Numbered from the stretch's first letter, positions 1 through 11,566 are shown. The stretch is 51,335 nt of DNA from Ruegeria atlantica (GCA_013032095.1 WQBJ01000025.1:1-51335), one strand, 5' to 3'. Notes: generated by a model not told the origin, from the letters alone. Made by a program: numbers and translations.

Positions 1-2
1 AC

Positions 3-1859
<1,857 letters not shown>

Positions 1860-1870
1860 AACCAACTTAA

Positions 1871-1894
1871 ACCCCCGCAAAAGCGGGGGTTTTT
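1871..1894. terminator. Rho-independent terminator between gcvP and nasA
   Basis: Perfect 8-bp stem ACCCCCGC/GCGGGGGT with an AAAA loop and a T-rich tail on the plus strand. It lies between the gcvP stop and the nasA stop. On the minus strand the stem is followed only by a short, mixed T stretch, so it should work best for gcvP. Confidence 0.9.
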
Positions 1895-4525
1895 CTATTC
1901 GGCGGCCTCTTTTTGTTGGGTTGAGGCCAGCAGAGCGGCCAGTTCCGGGCGACAGGAGCCGCAATTGGTTCCGGCTTGCAATGCCTCACCGATGGCCTCG
2001 ACGCTCATCAAGCCATGGGTTTCGATGGCCGTCAGGATGGTATTCACGCCAACGTCGAAACACGAGCACAAGACCGGACCGGGGTCTGGCATGTCTGCGG
2101 GTGCGCGGCCGGACAACAGGCCGAGATTGGGCACTTGTGGCAAGGTCGCCAGATAGTCCCGCATCACCGCAACCGGTTCCGGTGAGATGAACAGGGCCGC
2201 GACCAATTGGCCGTTCTGATGGAACGCCAGCCGCGCTACGCCACGTCCAGCGTCTTCGACCGCTGTGACCTCGGCATCTGGTAAGCCGAACAGATTGCGC
2301 GCTGCGGCCTGCCAGTCCGGCACCGGGTCTGTCCCGGCGAGTTCCGCACGGAATCCCGATTTCGTTGGGCTTTGTGCCCAGTAGGTGCAGGTCGGCGACA
2401 TCTCACGCGCTGACACGGCGAACCCGTACCAGGCGGCGTTGAACCGGGTGACATTCACGACCGATGCCTTGCTTTCGGGCTGGCCTGAAATCGGATCGAC
2501 TTCAGCCGCAACCACCGTGTCGATGCGGGCAGAAGGCGCAGTTTCTCCGGTCCAGTGTATTGGAGCGAAAACCTGACCGCGCGTGACGTCAGCGTTAATC
2601 CGGGCACGCAAGATGGCTTTGCCGTGCGGGCTGTGCACTTCGACCAGATCGGCTGCAGCAATCTGTCCGGCGCGGGCGTCCTTGGGGTGGATGTCCAGAA
2701 ACGGTTCGGGCAGATGCGCCGACAAGCGCGCAGACAACCCGGTGCGCGTCATCGTGTGCCATTGGTCGCGTAGCCGCCCAGTGTTGAGGCGGAAAGGATA
2801 GCGCGGTTCGGTCTTTGTTGCAGGCGAGCGCCAGATTACTGGCAGCAGCCGGGCCTTGCCGTCGGCGTGAAAGAACTGCCTATCCGCAAAGAACCGTCCG
2901 CCCTGCTGCGAAGCGGTGATGGGCCAGCGGGTGGGCTCCAGCGCGTCGTACTCTGCGGCGTTCAGATCGGAGAGGCCCGATATGTCGAAATCCTTGCCAA
3001 ACCGCGCCGCAATACCCGAAAGAACCGCATATTCGCGAAAAATCTCAGCTGGGCTTTGATAGTCAAAGGCTGAGGTCCAGCCCATGCGCCGACCAACTTC
3101 ACACAGGATATCCCAATCGGCACGGGCCTGACTCGGTGCGGGCAGAACGCTGCGCTGGCGGCTGATGGTGCGATCGGAATTGGTGACAGTACCGTCTTTC
3201 TCCGCCCAGGCAGAGGCGGGCAGCAGAACGTCCGCCAGCCGCGCCGTGTCGGTGCGAGCGGTGATGTCTGACACCACAGTAAAGGGGCAGGCAGCGATGG
3301 CATCTCGCACAGCGTCCGCTTCGGGCATCGACACGGCGGGGTTGGTGTGGATCACCCACAGCGCCTTGATGCGCCCATCACCCGCGGCGCGGAACATATC
3401 GACCGCTTTCAGACCTTGGGTCTCGGGCATCGTCGGCGCCGACCAGAAATCGCGCACGGCGGCGCGGTGATCGGCGTTTTCGATATCCAGATGGCAGGCG
3501 AGCATATTGGCCAGACCGCCGACCTCGCGCCCGCCCATGGCGTTGGGCTGGCCGGTGACCGACAGCGGCCCGCAGCCGGGCTTGCCGATCCGACCCGTGG
3601 CCAGATGGCAGTTGAGGATCGCGTTGACCTTGTCACTGCCCGAGGTCGACTGGTTCACGCCCTGGCTGAAGATGGTGACGACCTTCTCGGTACCAGTCCA
3701 CATCTCGCAGAAGGTGGCGATATCGTCCGGGTCCAACCCTGTGACCGTGATATCATCGGCCTGCGCGCTGGCCAGCGCTTCAGCGAAACCGTTCGTGTGG
3801 GTCAGGAACTCCGTACCCATAAACCCGCGCGCGTCGATCTGGGTTAGCAAGTGATTGAACAGTGCCACATCACTGCCCGGAGTCAGCGGCAAGTGCAGGT
3901 CCGCACTGTCGCAGGACGCGGTGCGGCGTGGGTCGATGACGACGATCTTTGTCCCCCGCGCCTGCCGCGCCGCCATCAGGCGCTGATACAGAACCGGGTG
4001 GCACCACGCCAGATTCGATCCGACCAGAACCACCAGATCGGCCTCGTCGATATCCTCATAGGTGCCGGGAACGGTGTCGGTGCCGAAGGCGCGTTTGTGC
4101 CCGGCAACGGTCGAAGCCATGCAGAGCCGCGAGTTGGTGTCGATATTGGCCGAGCCGATGAAGCCTTTCATCAGCTTGTTGGCGATATAGTAATCTTCGG
4201 TCAGCAATTGCCCCGAGACGTAGAAGGCCACCGAATCCGGCCCGTGCTCGGTGATGGTTTCACTGAACCGGTCGGCCACCAGTTGCAACGCGTCGTCCCA
4301 GCCAGTCTCAACGCCCGAGACACGCGGAGCCAGTAGACGATGCGACAGACCGACGGTTTCGGCCAGCGCCGAACCTTTGGAACAGAGCCGCCCCTGATTG
4401 GCGGGATGGTCCGGGTCGCCGGTGACGGTCAGTCCGCCCGCGCCATCCGGCTGTAGCAGAACACCGCAGCCGACCCCGCAATAGGGGCAGGTCGAGCGCG
4501 TGGCGCAGGCGGTCAAGTCCTTCAC
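1895..4525 (-). CDS. nasA: Assimilatory nitrate reductase, catalytic subunit
   Basis: An 876-residue molybdopterin oxidoreductase that reduces nitrate to nitrite in the cytoplasm. The N-terminal [4Fe-4S] motif is clear: Cys13, Cys16, Cys20 and Cys48 (CPYCGVGCGV and GRLCSKG). Molybdopterin-domain signatures follow, and the dinucleotide-binding domain is near residues 580-700. The last 60 residues form a BFD-like [2Fe-2S] domain (Cys820, Cys822, Cys855, Cys858), as in other Nas-type reductases. It is the last gene of the nas operon. Its start is GTG at 4525, overlapping the nirD stop as GTGA, which suggests translational coupling. No separate NADH-dependent electron-transfer subunit is encoded beside it, so electrons probably come through NirB/NirD or ferredoxin (inference). 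The name nasC is used for this protein in Paracoccus. Confidence 0.95.
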   Translation of the reverse strand: MKDLTACATRSTCPYCGVGCGVLLQPDGAGGLTVTGDPDHPANQGRLCSKGSALAETVGLSHRLLAPRVSGVETGWDDALQLVADRFSETITEHGPDSVAFYVSGQLLTEDYYIANKLMKGFIGSANIDTNSRLCMASTVAGHKRAFGTDTVPGTYEDIDEADLVVLVGSNLAWCHPVLYQRLMAARQARGTKIVVIDPRRTASCDSADLHLPLTPGSDVALFNHLLTQIDARGFMGTEFLTHTNGFAEALASAQADDITVTGLDPDDIATFCEMWTGTEKVVTIFSQGVNQSTSGSDKVNAILNCHLATGRIGKPGCGPLSVTGQPNAMGGREVGGLANMLACHLDIENADHRAAVRDFWSAPTMPETQGLKAVDMFRAAGDGRIKALWVIHTNPAVSMPEADAVRDAIAACPFTVVSDITARTDTARLADVLLPASAWAEKDGTVTNSDRTISRQRSVLPAPSQARADWDILCEVGRRMGWTSAFDYQSPAEIFREYAVLSGIAARFGKDFDISGLSDLNAAEYDALEPTRWPITASQQGGRFFADRQFFHADGKARLLPVIWRSPATKTEPRYPFRLNTGRLRDQWHTMTRTGLSARLSAHLPEPFLDIHPKDARAGQIAAADLVEVHSPHGKAILRARINADVTRGQVFAPIHWTGETAPSARIDTVVAAEVDPISGQPESKASVVNVTRFNAAWYGFAVSAREMSPTCTYWAQSPTKSGFRAELAGTDPVPDWQAAARNLFGLPDAEVTAVEDAGRGVARLAFHQNGQLVAALFISPEPVAVMRDYLATLPQVPNLGLLSGRAPADMPDPGPVLCSCFDVGVNTILTAIETHGLMSVEAIGEALQAGTNCGSCRPELAALLASTQQKEAAE

Positions 4526-4854
4526 GCGGCGCTCCTTTGCTGCAGCGAGGTACTGTCCAGCAGGATACGCTCGCCGTCCAGCTGTACCGGATAGGTAGCG
4601 ATTTGCCCCTCATCCGCGCCCTGCGCCTGGCCCGAGTTCAGGTCGAACACCCAGTTGTGCAGCGGACAGGTGACCGACTGGCCGTGCACGATACCTTCGG
4701 ACAGAGGGCCGCCTTTGTGGGGGCAGCGGTCCGAGGCGGCGAACACCTCATTCTCTGCCGTGCGGAACAGGGCGATGCAGCCGACCGGGGTTTTTACCAC
4801 GCGTGCGCCGCGCAGGGGGATGTCGTTGATATGTCCGATGTCGATCCAGCTCAT
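4522..4854 (-). CDS. nirD: Nitrite reductase small subunit, Rieske-type
   Basis: A 110-residue Rieske [2Fe-2S] protein, partner of NirB in NADH-dependent reduction of nitrite to ammonium. The start chosen is ATG at 4854, which gives MSWIDIGHIND and a 4-bp ATGA overlap with the nirB stop; upstream in-frame starts would run into nirB. All four Rieske ligands are present: Cys44 and His46 (CPHKGGPL), then Cys63 and His66 (CPLHNW). As I recall, E. coli NirD lacks these ligands, so this protein is closer to the NasG-type ferredoxin of Paracoccus and probably carries electrons itself. Confidence 0.93.
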   Translation of the reverse strand: MSWIDIGHINDIPLRGARVVKTPVGCIALFRTAENEVFAASDRCPHKGGPLSEGIVHGQSVTCPLHNWVFDLNSGQAQGADEGQIATYPVQLDGERILLDSTSLQQRSAA

Positions 4855-7292
4855 TCTGCGGCCTCCAGTGTCAGATCGGCCAACGGCGCAAAGCGCGGGG
4901 CCTCTTTGGCCTGCTCGGCCCATGGGTCTTTGCGATAGATGGACTGGCTGAGTTCGAACCGTTCAACCAGCGTGCGGCGGTTGTCGAGATCGTCCACCAC
5001 GGTTTCCTTGATCCAGTCGAGGCCGACCTTCGCCATCCATTTATACAGACGGTCCAGATACTTGCCGCCCTCGCGATAGGCTTGGGTTACGGCCATGACG
5101 ACCTCGATGGCTTCGTCCTCAGTCGGAACTTGCACCAGCAGTTCGGTTTCCTTGACGTCCATACCTGCCGCGCCGCCGATGCTAATCTGGTAACCGCTGT
5201 CGACGCAGACCACTCCGATATCCTTGCAGGTCGCCTCGGCGCAGTTGCGCGGGCAGCCCGAGACCGCCAGCTTCAGCTTGTGCGGCGTCCACGAGCCCCA
5301 CAGGATTTTCTCAAGCTTCACACCCAGCCCGGTGCTGTCCTGTGTGCCGAACCGGCAGTGATCGGTGCCGACACAGGTTTTCACCGTGCGCAGACCTTTG
5401 GAATAGGCGTGGCCCGAGACCAGCCCGGCCTTGTTCAGATCGGACCAGATATAGGGCAGGTCCGCGCCTTTCACGCCCAGCAGGTCGATGCGCTGACCAC
5501 CGGTGACCTTGACGGTGGGCACGTCGTATTTCTCGGCCGCGTCAGCGATGGCGCGCAGTTCCGCAGGGTTGGTGATGCCGCCCCACATGCGGGGCACGAC
5601 GCTGAACGTGCCGTCCTTCTGGATGTTGGCGTGTTTGCGTTCGTTGACGAAACGGCTTTGCGGGTCGTCCTGATATTCGACCGGCCAATCCGCCAACAGG
5701 TAGTAGTTCACCGCCGGACGGCAGACATGACAGCCGTTACGCGTTTTCCAGCCCAGCTCCTGCCAGACGGCCTCCTGACTTTTTAGCTCTTGAGATTTGA
5801 TCAGGCGGCGAACATCTTCATGGGTCAGGTCGCAGCAGCCGCAGATGGGTTGGGCCGCAGGTATCTGGAAATCGTCACCCAGCGTCACCTGTAGCAGTTG
5901 CTCGACCAGTCCGGTGCAGGTCCCGCAGGACGCGCTGGCCTTGGTCGTTGCGCGGATGGCGCCCAGATCGGTTGCGCCGCCTTCGATGGCTGCAGTGATG
6001 TCGGATTTGCAAACGCCGTTGCAGCCACAGATTTCCGCCTCAGGCGGCAATGCTGCAACGGCTGAGAGAGGGTCCGCAGAGTCGCCTCCCTGATAGGCCG
6101 GGCCGAAGATCAGCGTCTCGCGCATCTCGGACACGTCCTCGCCATCGCGGATCAGGCCGAAGAACCAATTGCTGTCACCGGTGTCACCATACATCACCGC
6201 GCCGACCAGCTTGTCACCTTCCAGCACCAGCCGCTTGTAGACACCGCGTGCGGGGTCGCGGAAGACGATGTCTTCGCGGGTCTCGCCCTCGGCAAAATCA
6301 CCGGCGCTGAACAGGTCGCAGCCGGTGACCTTCAGCTTGGTGGACAGCGAACGTTGCTTGAACGCGGCTTCCTCGCCCAGCAGGGTCTGGGCCAGCACCT
6401 TGGCCTGATCGTAGAGCGGCGCGACGAGGCCGAAAATCTCACCCTGATGTTCGACGCATTCGCCTAAGGCGAAGATATCAGCGTCCGAGGTGATCATCTG
6501 ATCGTCCACATGGATGCCCCTCCCGACGGCCAGGCCGGCCTCCTGCGCAAGGGCAGTGTTGGGCCGAATGCCCACCGCCATCACAAGGAGGTCGCAGGGT
6601 AGTTCGGTACCGTCCTCCAGCAGCAACGCGCGGGCTTTGCCTTTTTCGCCTGCAATCTCGGTCGATTTGGCATTCAGCAGAACGGTAATGCCTTTTTCTT
6701 CCAGCGACTTTTTCAACAGGTAACCGGCGGCTGGGTCCAGCTGACGTTCCATCAGGTGGCCCATGATATGCACTACGGTTACGTCGGCCCCGCGCGCGGC
6801 CATGCCTGCGGCGGCCTCAAGGCCCAGCAAGCCGCCGCCGATCACAACGACCTTGTTGCCCGCGCCCATGCCCATCATCTGTTGCGTATCTTCCAGATCG
6901 CGATAGGCGATGACGCCTTCCAAGTCATGGCCGGGCATTGGGATCATGAACGGGTTCGAGCCGGTGCCGAAGATCAGCTTGTCGTAAGGGACATGACCGT
7001 TCTCGCCTTCGACCACTTTCAACTCGCGGTCGATCTTGACTACCTTCTCGCCGAATCGGTAAGTGATGCCGCGCTCGGCATACCAGGCGTCGTCATGTGT
7101 GACGATCTCTTCATAGGTCTGATCGCCGGCCAGAACCGGGCTGAGCATGATGCGGTTGTAGTTCCCGCGCGGCTCGGCGTTGAAGAGGGTGATATCGAAC
7201 GCATCGGGGGCGGCGTCGGTCAGATGCTCCAGCACCCGGCCCGAGGCCATGCCGGCTCCGATGACCACTAGTTTCTGTTTCATGTCATTCAC
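4851..7292 (-). CDS. nirB: Assimilatory nitrite reductase (NADH), large subunit
   Basis: An 813-residue NirB/NasB protein. It transfers electrons from NADH through FAD and Fe-S centres to siroheme, reducing nitrite to ammonium. Domains in order: an FAD/NAD(P)H pyridine nucleotide-disulfide reductase (VVIGAGMASGR near the N-terminus, VVIGGGLLGLEAA about residue 150), then two BFD-like [2Fe-2S] segments around residues 425-530 (ICGCNGVC with CGTC, then ICGCC with CHVC), then the sulfite/nitrite reductase domain. The siroheme/[4Fe-4S] cysteines are in CVGTDHCRFG and SGCPRNCAEATC, roughly residues 640-685. The gene overlaps nrtCD upstream and nirD downstream by 4 bp each. No siroheme synthase gene is present in the operon. 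Confidence 0.96.
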   Translation of the reverse strand: MNDMKQKLVVIGAGMASGRVLEHLTDAAPDAFDITLFNAEPRGNYNRIMLSPVLAGDQTYEEIVTHDDAWYAERGITYRFGEKVVKIDRELKVVEGENGHVPYDKLIFGTGSNPFMIPMPGHDLEGVIAYRDLEDTQQMMGMGAGNKVVVIGGGLLGLEAAAGMAARGADVTVVHIMGHLMERQLDPAAGYLLKKSLEEKGITVLLNAKSTEIAGEKGKARALLLEDGTELPCDLLVMAVGIRPNTALAQEAGLAVGRGIHVDDQMITSDADIFALGECVEHQGEIFGLVAPLYDQAKVLAQTLLGEEAAFKQRSLSTKLKVTGCDLFSAGDFAEGETREDIVFRDPARGVYKRLVLEGDKLVGAVMYGDTGDSNWFFGLIRDGEDVSEMRETLIFGPAYQGGDSADPLSAVAALPPEAEICGCNGVCKSDITAAIEGGATDLGAIRATTKASASCGTCTGLVEQLLQVTLGDDFQIPAAQPICGCCDLTHEDVRRLIKSQELKSQEAVWQELGWKTRNGCHVCRPAVNYYLLADWPVEYQDDPQSRFVNERKHANIQKDGTFSVVPRMWGGITNPAELRAIADAAEKYDVPTVKVTGGQRIDLLGVKGADLPYIWSDLNKAGLVSGHAYSKGLRTVKTCVGTDHCRFGTQDSTGLGVKLEKILWGSWTPHKLKLAVSGCPRNCAEATCKDIGVVCVDSGYQISIGGAAGMDVKETELLVQVPTEDEAIEVVMAVTQAYREGGKYLDRLYKWMAKVGLDWIKETVVDDLDNRRTLVERFELSQSIYRKDPWAEQAKEAPRFAPLADLTLEAAE

Positions 7293-8983
7293 TCCGCGGC
7301 AATGGCTTTGGGGGAAGGGGTTTTCGGCTTGGGCTTTGCGCCGTGCTCGTATTCCTCGAGGAAATCCAACACCTCTTGCCGGTATTCGTAGTAGTCGGGA
7401 TGGGCCAGCAGCGCCTTGCGGGTGCGCGGGCGCGGCAGGTCGACATTGGTGATCTTGCCGATGGTGGCTTGCGGGCCGTTCGTCATCATCACCACGCGGT
7501 CGGCCAGCAGGATCGCCTCGTCCACGTCATGGGTGACGCAGATGGTGGTCACTTTGGTGCGGGACCAGACTTCCATCAACACTTCCTGCAACTCCCACCG
7601 CGTCAGGCTGTCGAGCATCCCGAAGGGTTCATCCAGCAGCAGCAGTTTCGGGCTGAGCGCAAAGGCGCGGGCGATGCCCACACGTTGACGCATGCCGTTC
7701 GACAGGTCGGCGGCGGATTTGTCCATCGCATCGGCCAGACCGACCCGCTCCAGATAGTATTCCACCACATCCTGACGCTCGGCCTGGCTGGCGCGCGGGT
7801 AAACGCGGTCCACACCGACCGAGACGTTCTCCTTGGCGGTCAGCCACGGGAACAGCGAGGGCGACTGGAACACTACGGCGCGTTCGGGATCAGCCCCTTC
7901 GACGTGGCGGCCATCCAGCTTGATCGCGCCTTTCGAGATGTCGTTCAGACCGGCGGCCATGGTCAGCACCGTGGATTTGCCGCAGCCCGAGTGGCCGATC
8001 AGCGAGATGAACTCACCCCGGTTGAGCTTGAGGTTGAAATCCTCGACCACGGTCAGCGGGCCTTTGGGCGTGGGGTAGACCTTGTGCAATTGGCTGAAGT
8101 CCAGATAGCGTTCGTCGATCAGGCCCGTCTGCGCCTCTTTCACCGCCGCCGGAACACCGTGGATCGGGGTGACGTCGGGCAGGGTCTTGGTGCCTTCGAC
8201 CTTGGCCTCGATCCCGACATCCATCAGGTATTTGGTGACCTCACCGCGCAGGGCCTTGAATGTCTCATCATGGTTCATGGCTGACCGGTCGCGGGGGCGG
8301 GGGATCGAGACCTTGAACTCGGTCCCCAGCGTGCCATCGGGGTTCAGCGGAATGATGCGGTCCGCCAGCAGGATCGCCTCGTCCACGTCATTGGTAATCA
8401 GAACGCAAGTCTTGCGGTTCTCTTCCCAGATCTTTTCGATCTCTTCCGCGAGGTTGCCGCGGGTCAGTGCATCCAGCGCCGACAGCGGCTCGTCCAGCAG
8501 CAGAACCTCGGGGTCCATCGCCAGCGCACGCGCCACATTCACCCGCTGGCGCATTCCGCCCGACAGTTCGGCGGGACGGCGACCGGCGGCGTGGCTGAGG
8601 CCGACCATACGGATGTAATGCGCAACCTTTTCCTCTTTCTCAGCCTTGGGCATCTTGGGAAAGACCGCATCCACGGCCAGCCGCACATTGCCTGTCACCG
8701 TCAGCCACGGCATCAGCGAGTAGTTCTGGAAGATCACCCCCCGTTCTGGTGCGGGGCCGGTGATTGCCTTGTCACGGAAGGTCACGCTGCCCTTGGTGGG
8801 AAACTCGATCCCCGCCATCAGGTTGATCAGTGTGGTCTTGCCGGTGCCGGAAAAGCCCAGCAGAACCACGAACTCGCCTTCTTCAACCGAGAGGTTTATG
8901 TCTTTCAGCACAGCCGTTGCCGCGGTGCCGGTGCCGAAGGATTTACTGACGTTCTTGAATTCCATCACAGCCATATCGATCAC
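7289..8983 (-). CDS. Nitrate ABC transporter ATPase, two fused ATP-binding domains
   Basis: A 564-residue protein with two complete ABC ATPase domains in tandem. The first (residues 5-245) has Walker A GFSGTGKTT, Q-loop VIFQNYSLMPW, signature LSGGMRQRV and Walker B LLLDEPLSALD. The second (about 285-540) has GHSGCGKST, VVFQSPSLFPW, LSNGMRQRV and LLLDEPFGMLD. Both belong to the NrtD/SsuB/TauB class. Cyanobacteria make two proteins, NrtC (ATPase plus a solute-binding domain) and NrtD. Here two ATPases are joined and there is no NrtC-type binding domain. With NrtB and NrtA it should import nitrate and perhaps nitrite. It overlaps nrtB and nirB by 4 bp each. Confidence 0.93.
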   Translation of the reverse strand: MIDMAVMEFKNVSKSFGTGTAATAVLKDINLSVEEGEFVVLLGFSGTGKTTLINLMAGIEFPTKGSVTFRDKAITGPAPERGVIFQNYSLMPWLTVTGNVRLAVDAVFPKMPKAEKEEKVAHYIRMVGLSHAAGRRPAELSGGMRQRVNVARALAMDPEVLLLDEPLSALDALTRGNLAEEIEKIWEENRKTCVLITNDVDEAILLADRIIPLNPDGTLGTEFKVSIPRPRDRSAMNHDETFKALRGEVTKYLMDVGIEAKVEGTKTLPDVTPIHGVPAAVKEAQTGLIDERYLDFSQLHKVYPTPKGPLTVVEDFNLKLNRGEFISLIGHSGCGKSTVLTMAAGLNDISKGAIKLDGRHVEGADPERAVVFQSPSLFPWLTAKENVSVGVDRVYPRASQAERQDVVEYYLERVGLADAMDKSAADLSNGMRQRVGIARAFALSPKLLLLDEPFGMLDSLTRWELQEVLMEVWSRTKVTTICVTHDVDEAILLADRVVMMTNGPQATIGKITNVDLPRPRTRKALLAHPDYYEYRQEVLDFLEEYEHGAKPKPKTPSPKAIAAE

Positions 8984-10065
8984 CGGTTGTTCGAGAAGGT
9001 GAACAGCGACTGCAGCGCGTACATCACGCGATCCAGCAGGAAGCCGATGATGCCGATGGTGAACACGGCCACCATGATCTTGGCGAGTGAACTGGAGGAA
9101 CCGTTCTGGAACTCATCCCAGACGAATTTGCCCAGGCCAGGGTTCTGCGCCAGCATCTCGGCCGCGATCAGAACCATCCAGCCAACGCCAAGCGACAGGC
9201 GCAGACCGGTGAAGATCAGCGGCAGGGCCGAGGGCAGAACCAGCTTGGTGATCTTGGTGTAGGTGTTCATTTTCAGAACCTTCGACACGTTCACAAGATC
9301 CTTGTCGATCGACGCCACACCCAGCGAGGTGTTGATCAGCGTCGGCCACAGCGAACACAGCGTCACGGTGATGGCCGAGATCAGGAAGGACTTGGCGAAC
9401 CAGCCGTCATTTGTGACGTAAACGGCCGAGACGATCATCGTCACAATCGGCAACCAGGCCAGTGGTGAGACCGGTTTGAAAATCTGGATCAGCGGGTTCA
9501 GCGCGGCATTTGCGGTGGGCGATAGACCGGCTGCGATACCCAGAGGCACGGCGACGATGGTGGCGATCAGAAAGCCAAAAAAGACCGTTTTGATCGAGGT
9601 CCAGATCTGGTTGTAATAGCTCGGCGCGCCAGTATAGGCGACCTCTTTGACCTTTTCGGGCTGGCCTGCGTCGATGAACTTTTGGTTCCGCTTTTCGACC
9701 ATCGCTTCGAACTTGGCCTTTTTGGCGGCTTTGGCCTGCGCGTCCTGATGCAGGCTGACGGCCTCGGACCAGACCTGAGCCGGTCCGGGGACAGCGCCCA
9801 GCGAGGTTTGAACCTTGGGAGCCAGCGTGCCCCACAGCAGTAAGAAGGCGCAGATGGCCAGCAGCGGCACGGCCAGCAAACGCCAGATTTCGCCCATCTG
9901 GGCGCGTGGGTTGTCGCCTGCTGCGGCTTTCAAAACCGGGGTGATCCAAGACAGGCCCAGAACCTGAAACCATTTGTCGGCGGCGTTGATCCGGGTGAAC
10001 AGGCGGGCCTTGCGGGCTTCGCGTTCAGCCTCATTTGATAGCGTATCGTGGTCGATGGCGGTCAT
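8980..10065 (-). CDS. nrtB: Nitrate ABC transporter permease
   Basis: A 361-residue inner-membrane permease of the NrtB/SsuC family. An N-terminal hydrophilic stretch is followed by a membrane segment near residues 85-105 (LLAVPLLAICAFLLLWG). A long charged loop rich in Lys and Ala then leads to the core permease of about five more membrane segments. The ATPase-contacting EAA-like segment is GWMVLIAAEMLAQNPGLG. The long insert before the core is larger than in SsuC. An RBS-like GGAG lies just upstream of the ATG. The 90-bp gap from nrtA holds two GC-rich hairpins. Confidence 0.93.
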   Translation of the reverse strand: MTAIDHDTLSNEAEREARKARLFTRINAADKWFQVLGLSWITPVLKAAAGDNPRAQMGEIWRLLAVPLLAICAFLLLWGTLAPKVQTSLGAVPGPAQVWSEAVSLHQDAQAKAAKKAKFEAMVEKRNQKFIDAGQPEKVKEVAYTGAPSYYNQIWTSIKTVFFGFLIATIVAVPLGIAAGLSPTANAALNPLIQIFKPVSPLAWLPIVTMIVSAVYVTNDGWFAKSFLISAITVTLCSLWPTLINTSLGVASIDKDLVNVSKVLKMNTYTKITKLVLPSALPLIFTGLRLSLGVGWMVLIAAEMLAQNPGLGKFVWDEFQNGSSSSLAKIMVAVFTIGIIGFLLDRVMYALQSLFTFSNNR

Positions 10066-10079
10066 CTTGTGGTCTCCTA

Positions 10080-10147
10080 GCCCGGATCCAAGCCCGGGCG
10101 GGGTGGGATTTTGTTGACGTGGGAGACCCCGGCCATATGGGCCGGGG
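10080..10147 (-). other. Two GC-rich hairpins between nrtA and nrtB
   Basis: The nrtA-nrtB gap contains two inverted repeats. Arms at 10127-10134 and 10140-10147 (CCCCGGCC/GGCCGGGG, 5-nt loop) come first on the transcript. Arms at 10080-10085 and 10094-10099 (GCCCGG/CCGGGC, 8-nt loop) lie just before the nrtB ribosome-binding site. Neither has a T-run, so simple termination is unlikely. Such hairpins after a binding-protein gene often stabilise the upstream mRNA, so that more binding protein than permease is made; applying that here is inference. Confidence 0.6.
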
Positions 10148-10155
10148 AGGGGGCC

Positions 10156-11523
10156 TTAGCCCTGAACTTCGGTGCCGACGACGACCTGCTCGCCTTTCAG
10201 GCCAATCGGCAGGCTTTGCAGATAGGCGTTGGGCTGGCGGGCGTCATAGGGAATGCCGTCGATGATATCCTCGGCAGGCGTCGGGGCCTTGTAGCCATCG
10301 CTGTCCCAGGGGAAGTCGGCCTCATTCGCCAGACCTTCGTCCACCAGCATGCGGGCGGCGTCCAGATAGATATCGGGGCGATAGACGGACTTGGCGACCT
10401 CGTTATACCACGCGTCCGTCTGCGGCTCGGCGATCTGGCCCCAGCGGCGCATCTGGGTCAGGTACCAGATGGCGTCGGAATAGAACGGGTAGGTCGCGTT
10501 GTAGCGGAAGAACACGTTGAAATCGGGCACGTCCCGCTTGTCGCCCTTCTCGTATTCAAAGGTTCCGGTCATCGAATTCGCGATCACGTCGTAATCGGCG
10601 CCCACATATTCAGGCTGGCTCAGCATCTCGACCGCGGCGGGGCGGTTGGCGTTGTCATTCTCGTCCAGCCAGATCGCGGCACGGATCAGGGCCTTGGTGA
10701 CGGCACGGGTGGTGTTCGGGTATTCCTCGGCGAACTCGGCGGTGATGCCGAAGACCTTTTCCGGGTTGTTCTTCCACAGCTCATAATCGGTGATGACGGG
10801 CACGCCGATTCCTTTGAACACGGCCTGCTGGTTCCACGGCTCACCCACGCAATAGCCGTATATAGTGCCGGCCTCGAGCGTTGCGGGCATTTGCGGCGGT
10901 GGGGTCACCGACAGGAACACATCCGCGCCGATCTGACCGGTCACGTCTTCGGGGCTGTAATAGCCGGGATTCAGACCACCGGCAGCCAGCCAGTAGCGCA
11001 GTTCGTAATTGTGGGTCGAGACCGGGAAGACCATGCCCATGTTGAACGGCTTGCCTTCGGATTTGTACTTTTCAACCACCGGGGCCAGCGCCTCGGCCGA
11101 GATCGGGTGCTGCGGGCGGCCATCTTCCATCACCGGGATGTTCGGCTTCATCTCTTCCCAGATCTCGTTCGACACGGTTATGCCATTGCCGTTCAGGTCC
11201 ATCGAGAAGGGGGTTACGATATGCGCCTCGGTGCCATAACCAATTGTCGCGGCCAGAGGCTGACCGGCCAGCATATGAGCGCCGTCCAACTGCCCGTCGA
11301 TCACGCCATCCAGCAGAACCTTCCAGTTGGCCTGAGCTTCCAGCGTGACGAACAGGCCTTCGTCCAGGAAGTAGCCATTCTCATAAGCAACGGCCAAAGG
11401 GGCCATGTCGGTCAGTTTGATAAAGCCGAAAGTCAGTTCGTCTTTTTCCAGTTCCAGCGTCTCGGCCAGGGCCGGGCTGGTCAGGGCGGTGGTGGCGACA
11501 AGGCCTGCAAGGAATTTCTTCAT
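10156..11523 (-). CDS. nrtA: Nitrate ABC transporter substrate-binding protein
   Basis: A 455-residue periplasmic nitrate-binding protein (NrtA/CmpA family). The start is ATG at 11523, preceded by an AAAGGGACAG Shine-Dalgarno-like stretch. It gives a clear signal peptide, [20 protein letters not shown], with cleavage expected after residue 20. A longer in-frame extension to 11676 would run through the leader terminator and is not credible. The protein resembles the cytoplasmic sensor NasS encoded upstream, as expected because both bind nitrate. It is the first structural gene after the NasT-responsive leader and should be nitrate-inducible. Confidence 0.94.
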   Translation of the reverse strand: MKKFLAGLVATTALTSPALAETLELEKDELTFGFIKLTDMAPLAVAYENGYFLDEGLFVTLEAQANWKVLLDGVIDGQLDGAHMLAGQPLAATIGYGTEAHIVTPFSMDLNGNGITVSNEIWEEMKPNIPVMEDGRPQHPISAEALAPVVEKYKSEGKPFNMGMVFPVSTHNYELRYWLAAGGLNPGYYSPEDVTGQIGADVFLSVTPPPQMPATLEAGTIYGYCVGEPWNQQAVFKGIGVPVITDYELWKNNPEKVFGITAEFAEEYPNTTRAVTKALIRAAIWLDENDNANRPAAVEMLSQPEYVGADYDVIANSMTGTFEYEKGDKRDVPDFNVFFRYNATYPFYSDAIWYLTQMRRWGQIAEPQTDAWYNEVAKSVYRPDIYLDAARMLVDEGLANEADFPWDSDGYKAPTPAEDIIDGIPYDARQPNAYLQSLPIGLKGEQVVVGTEVQG

Positions 11524-11566
11524 GTGGGTCTGTCCCTTTTCTTGGTTCCGGACGATCCGGAAAGGT

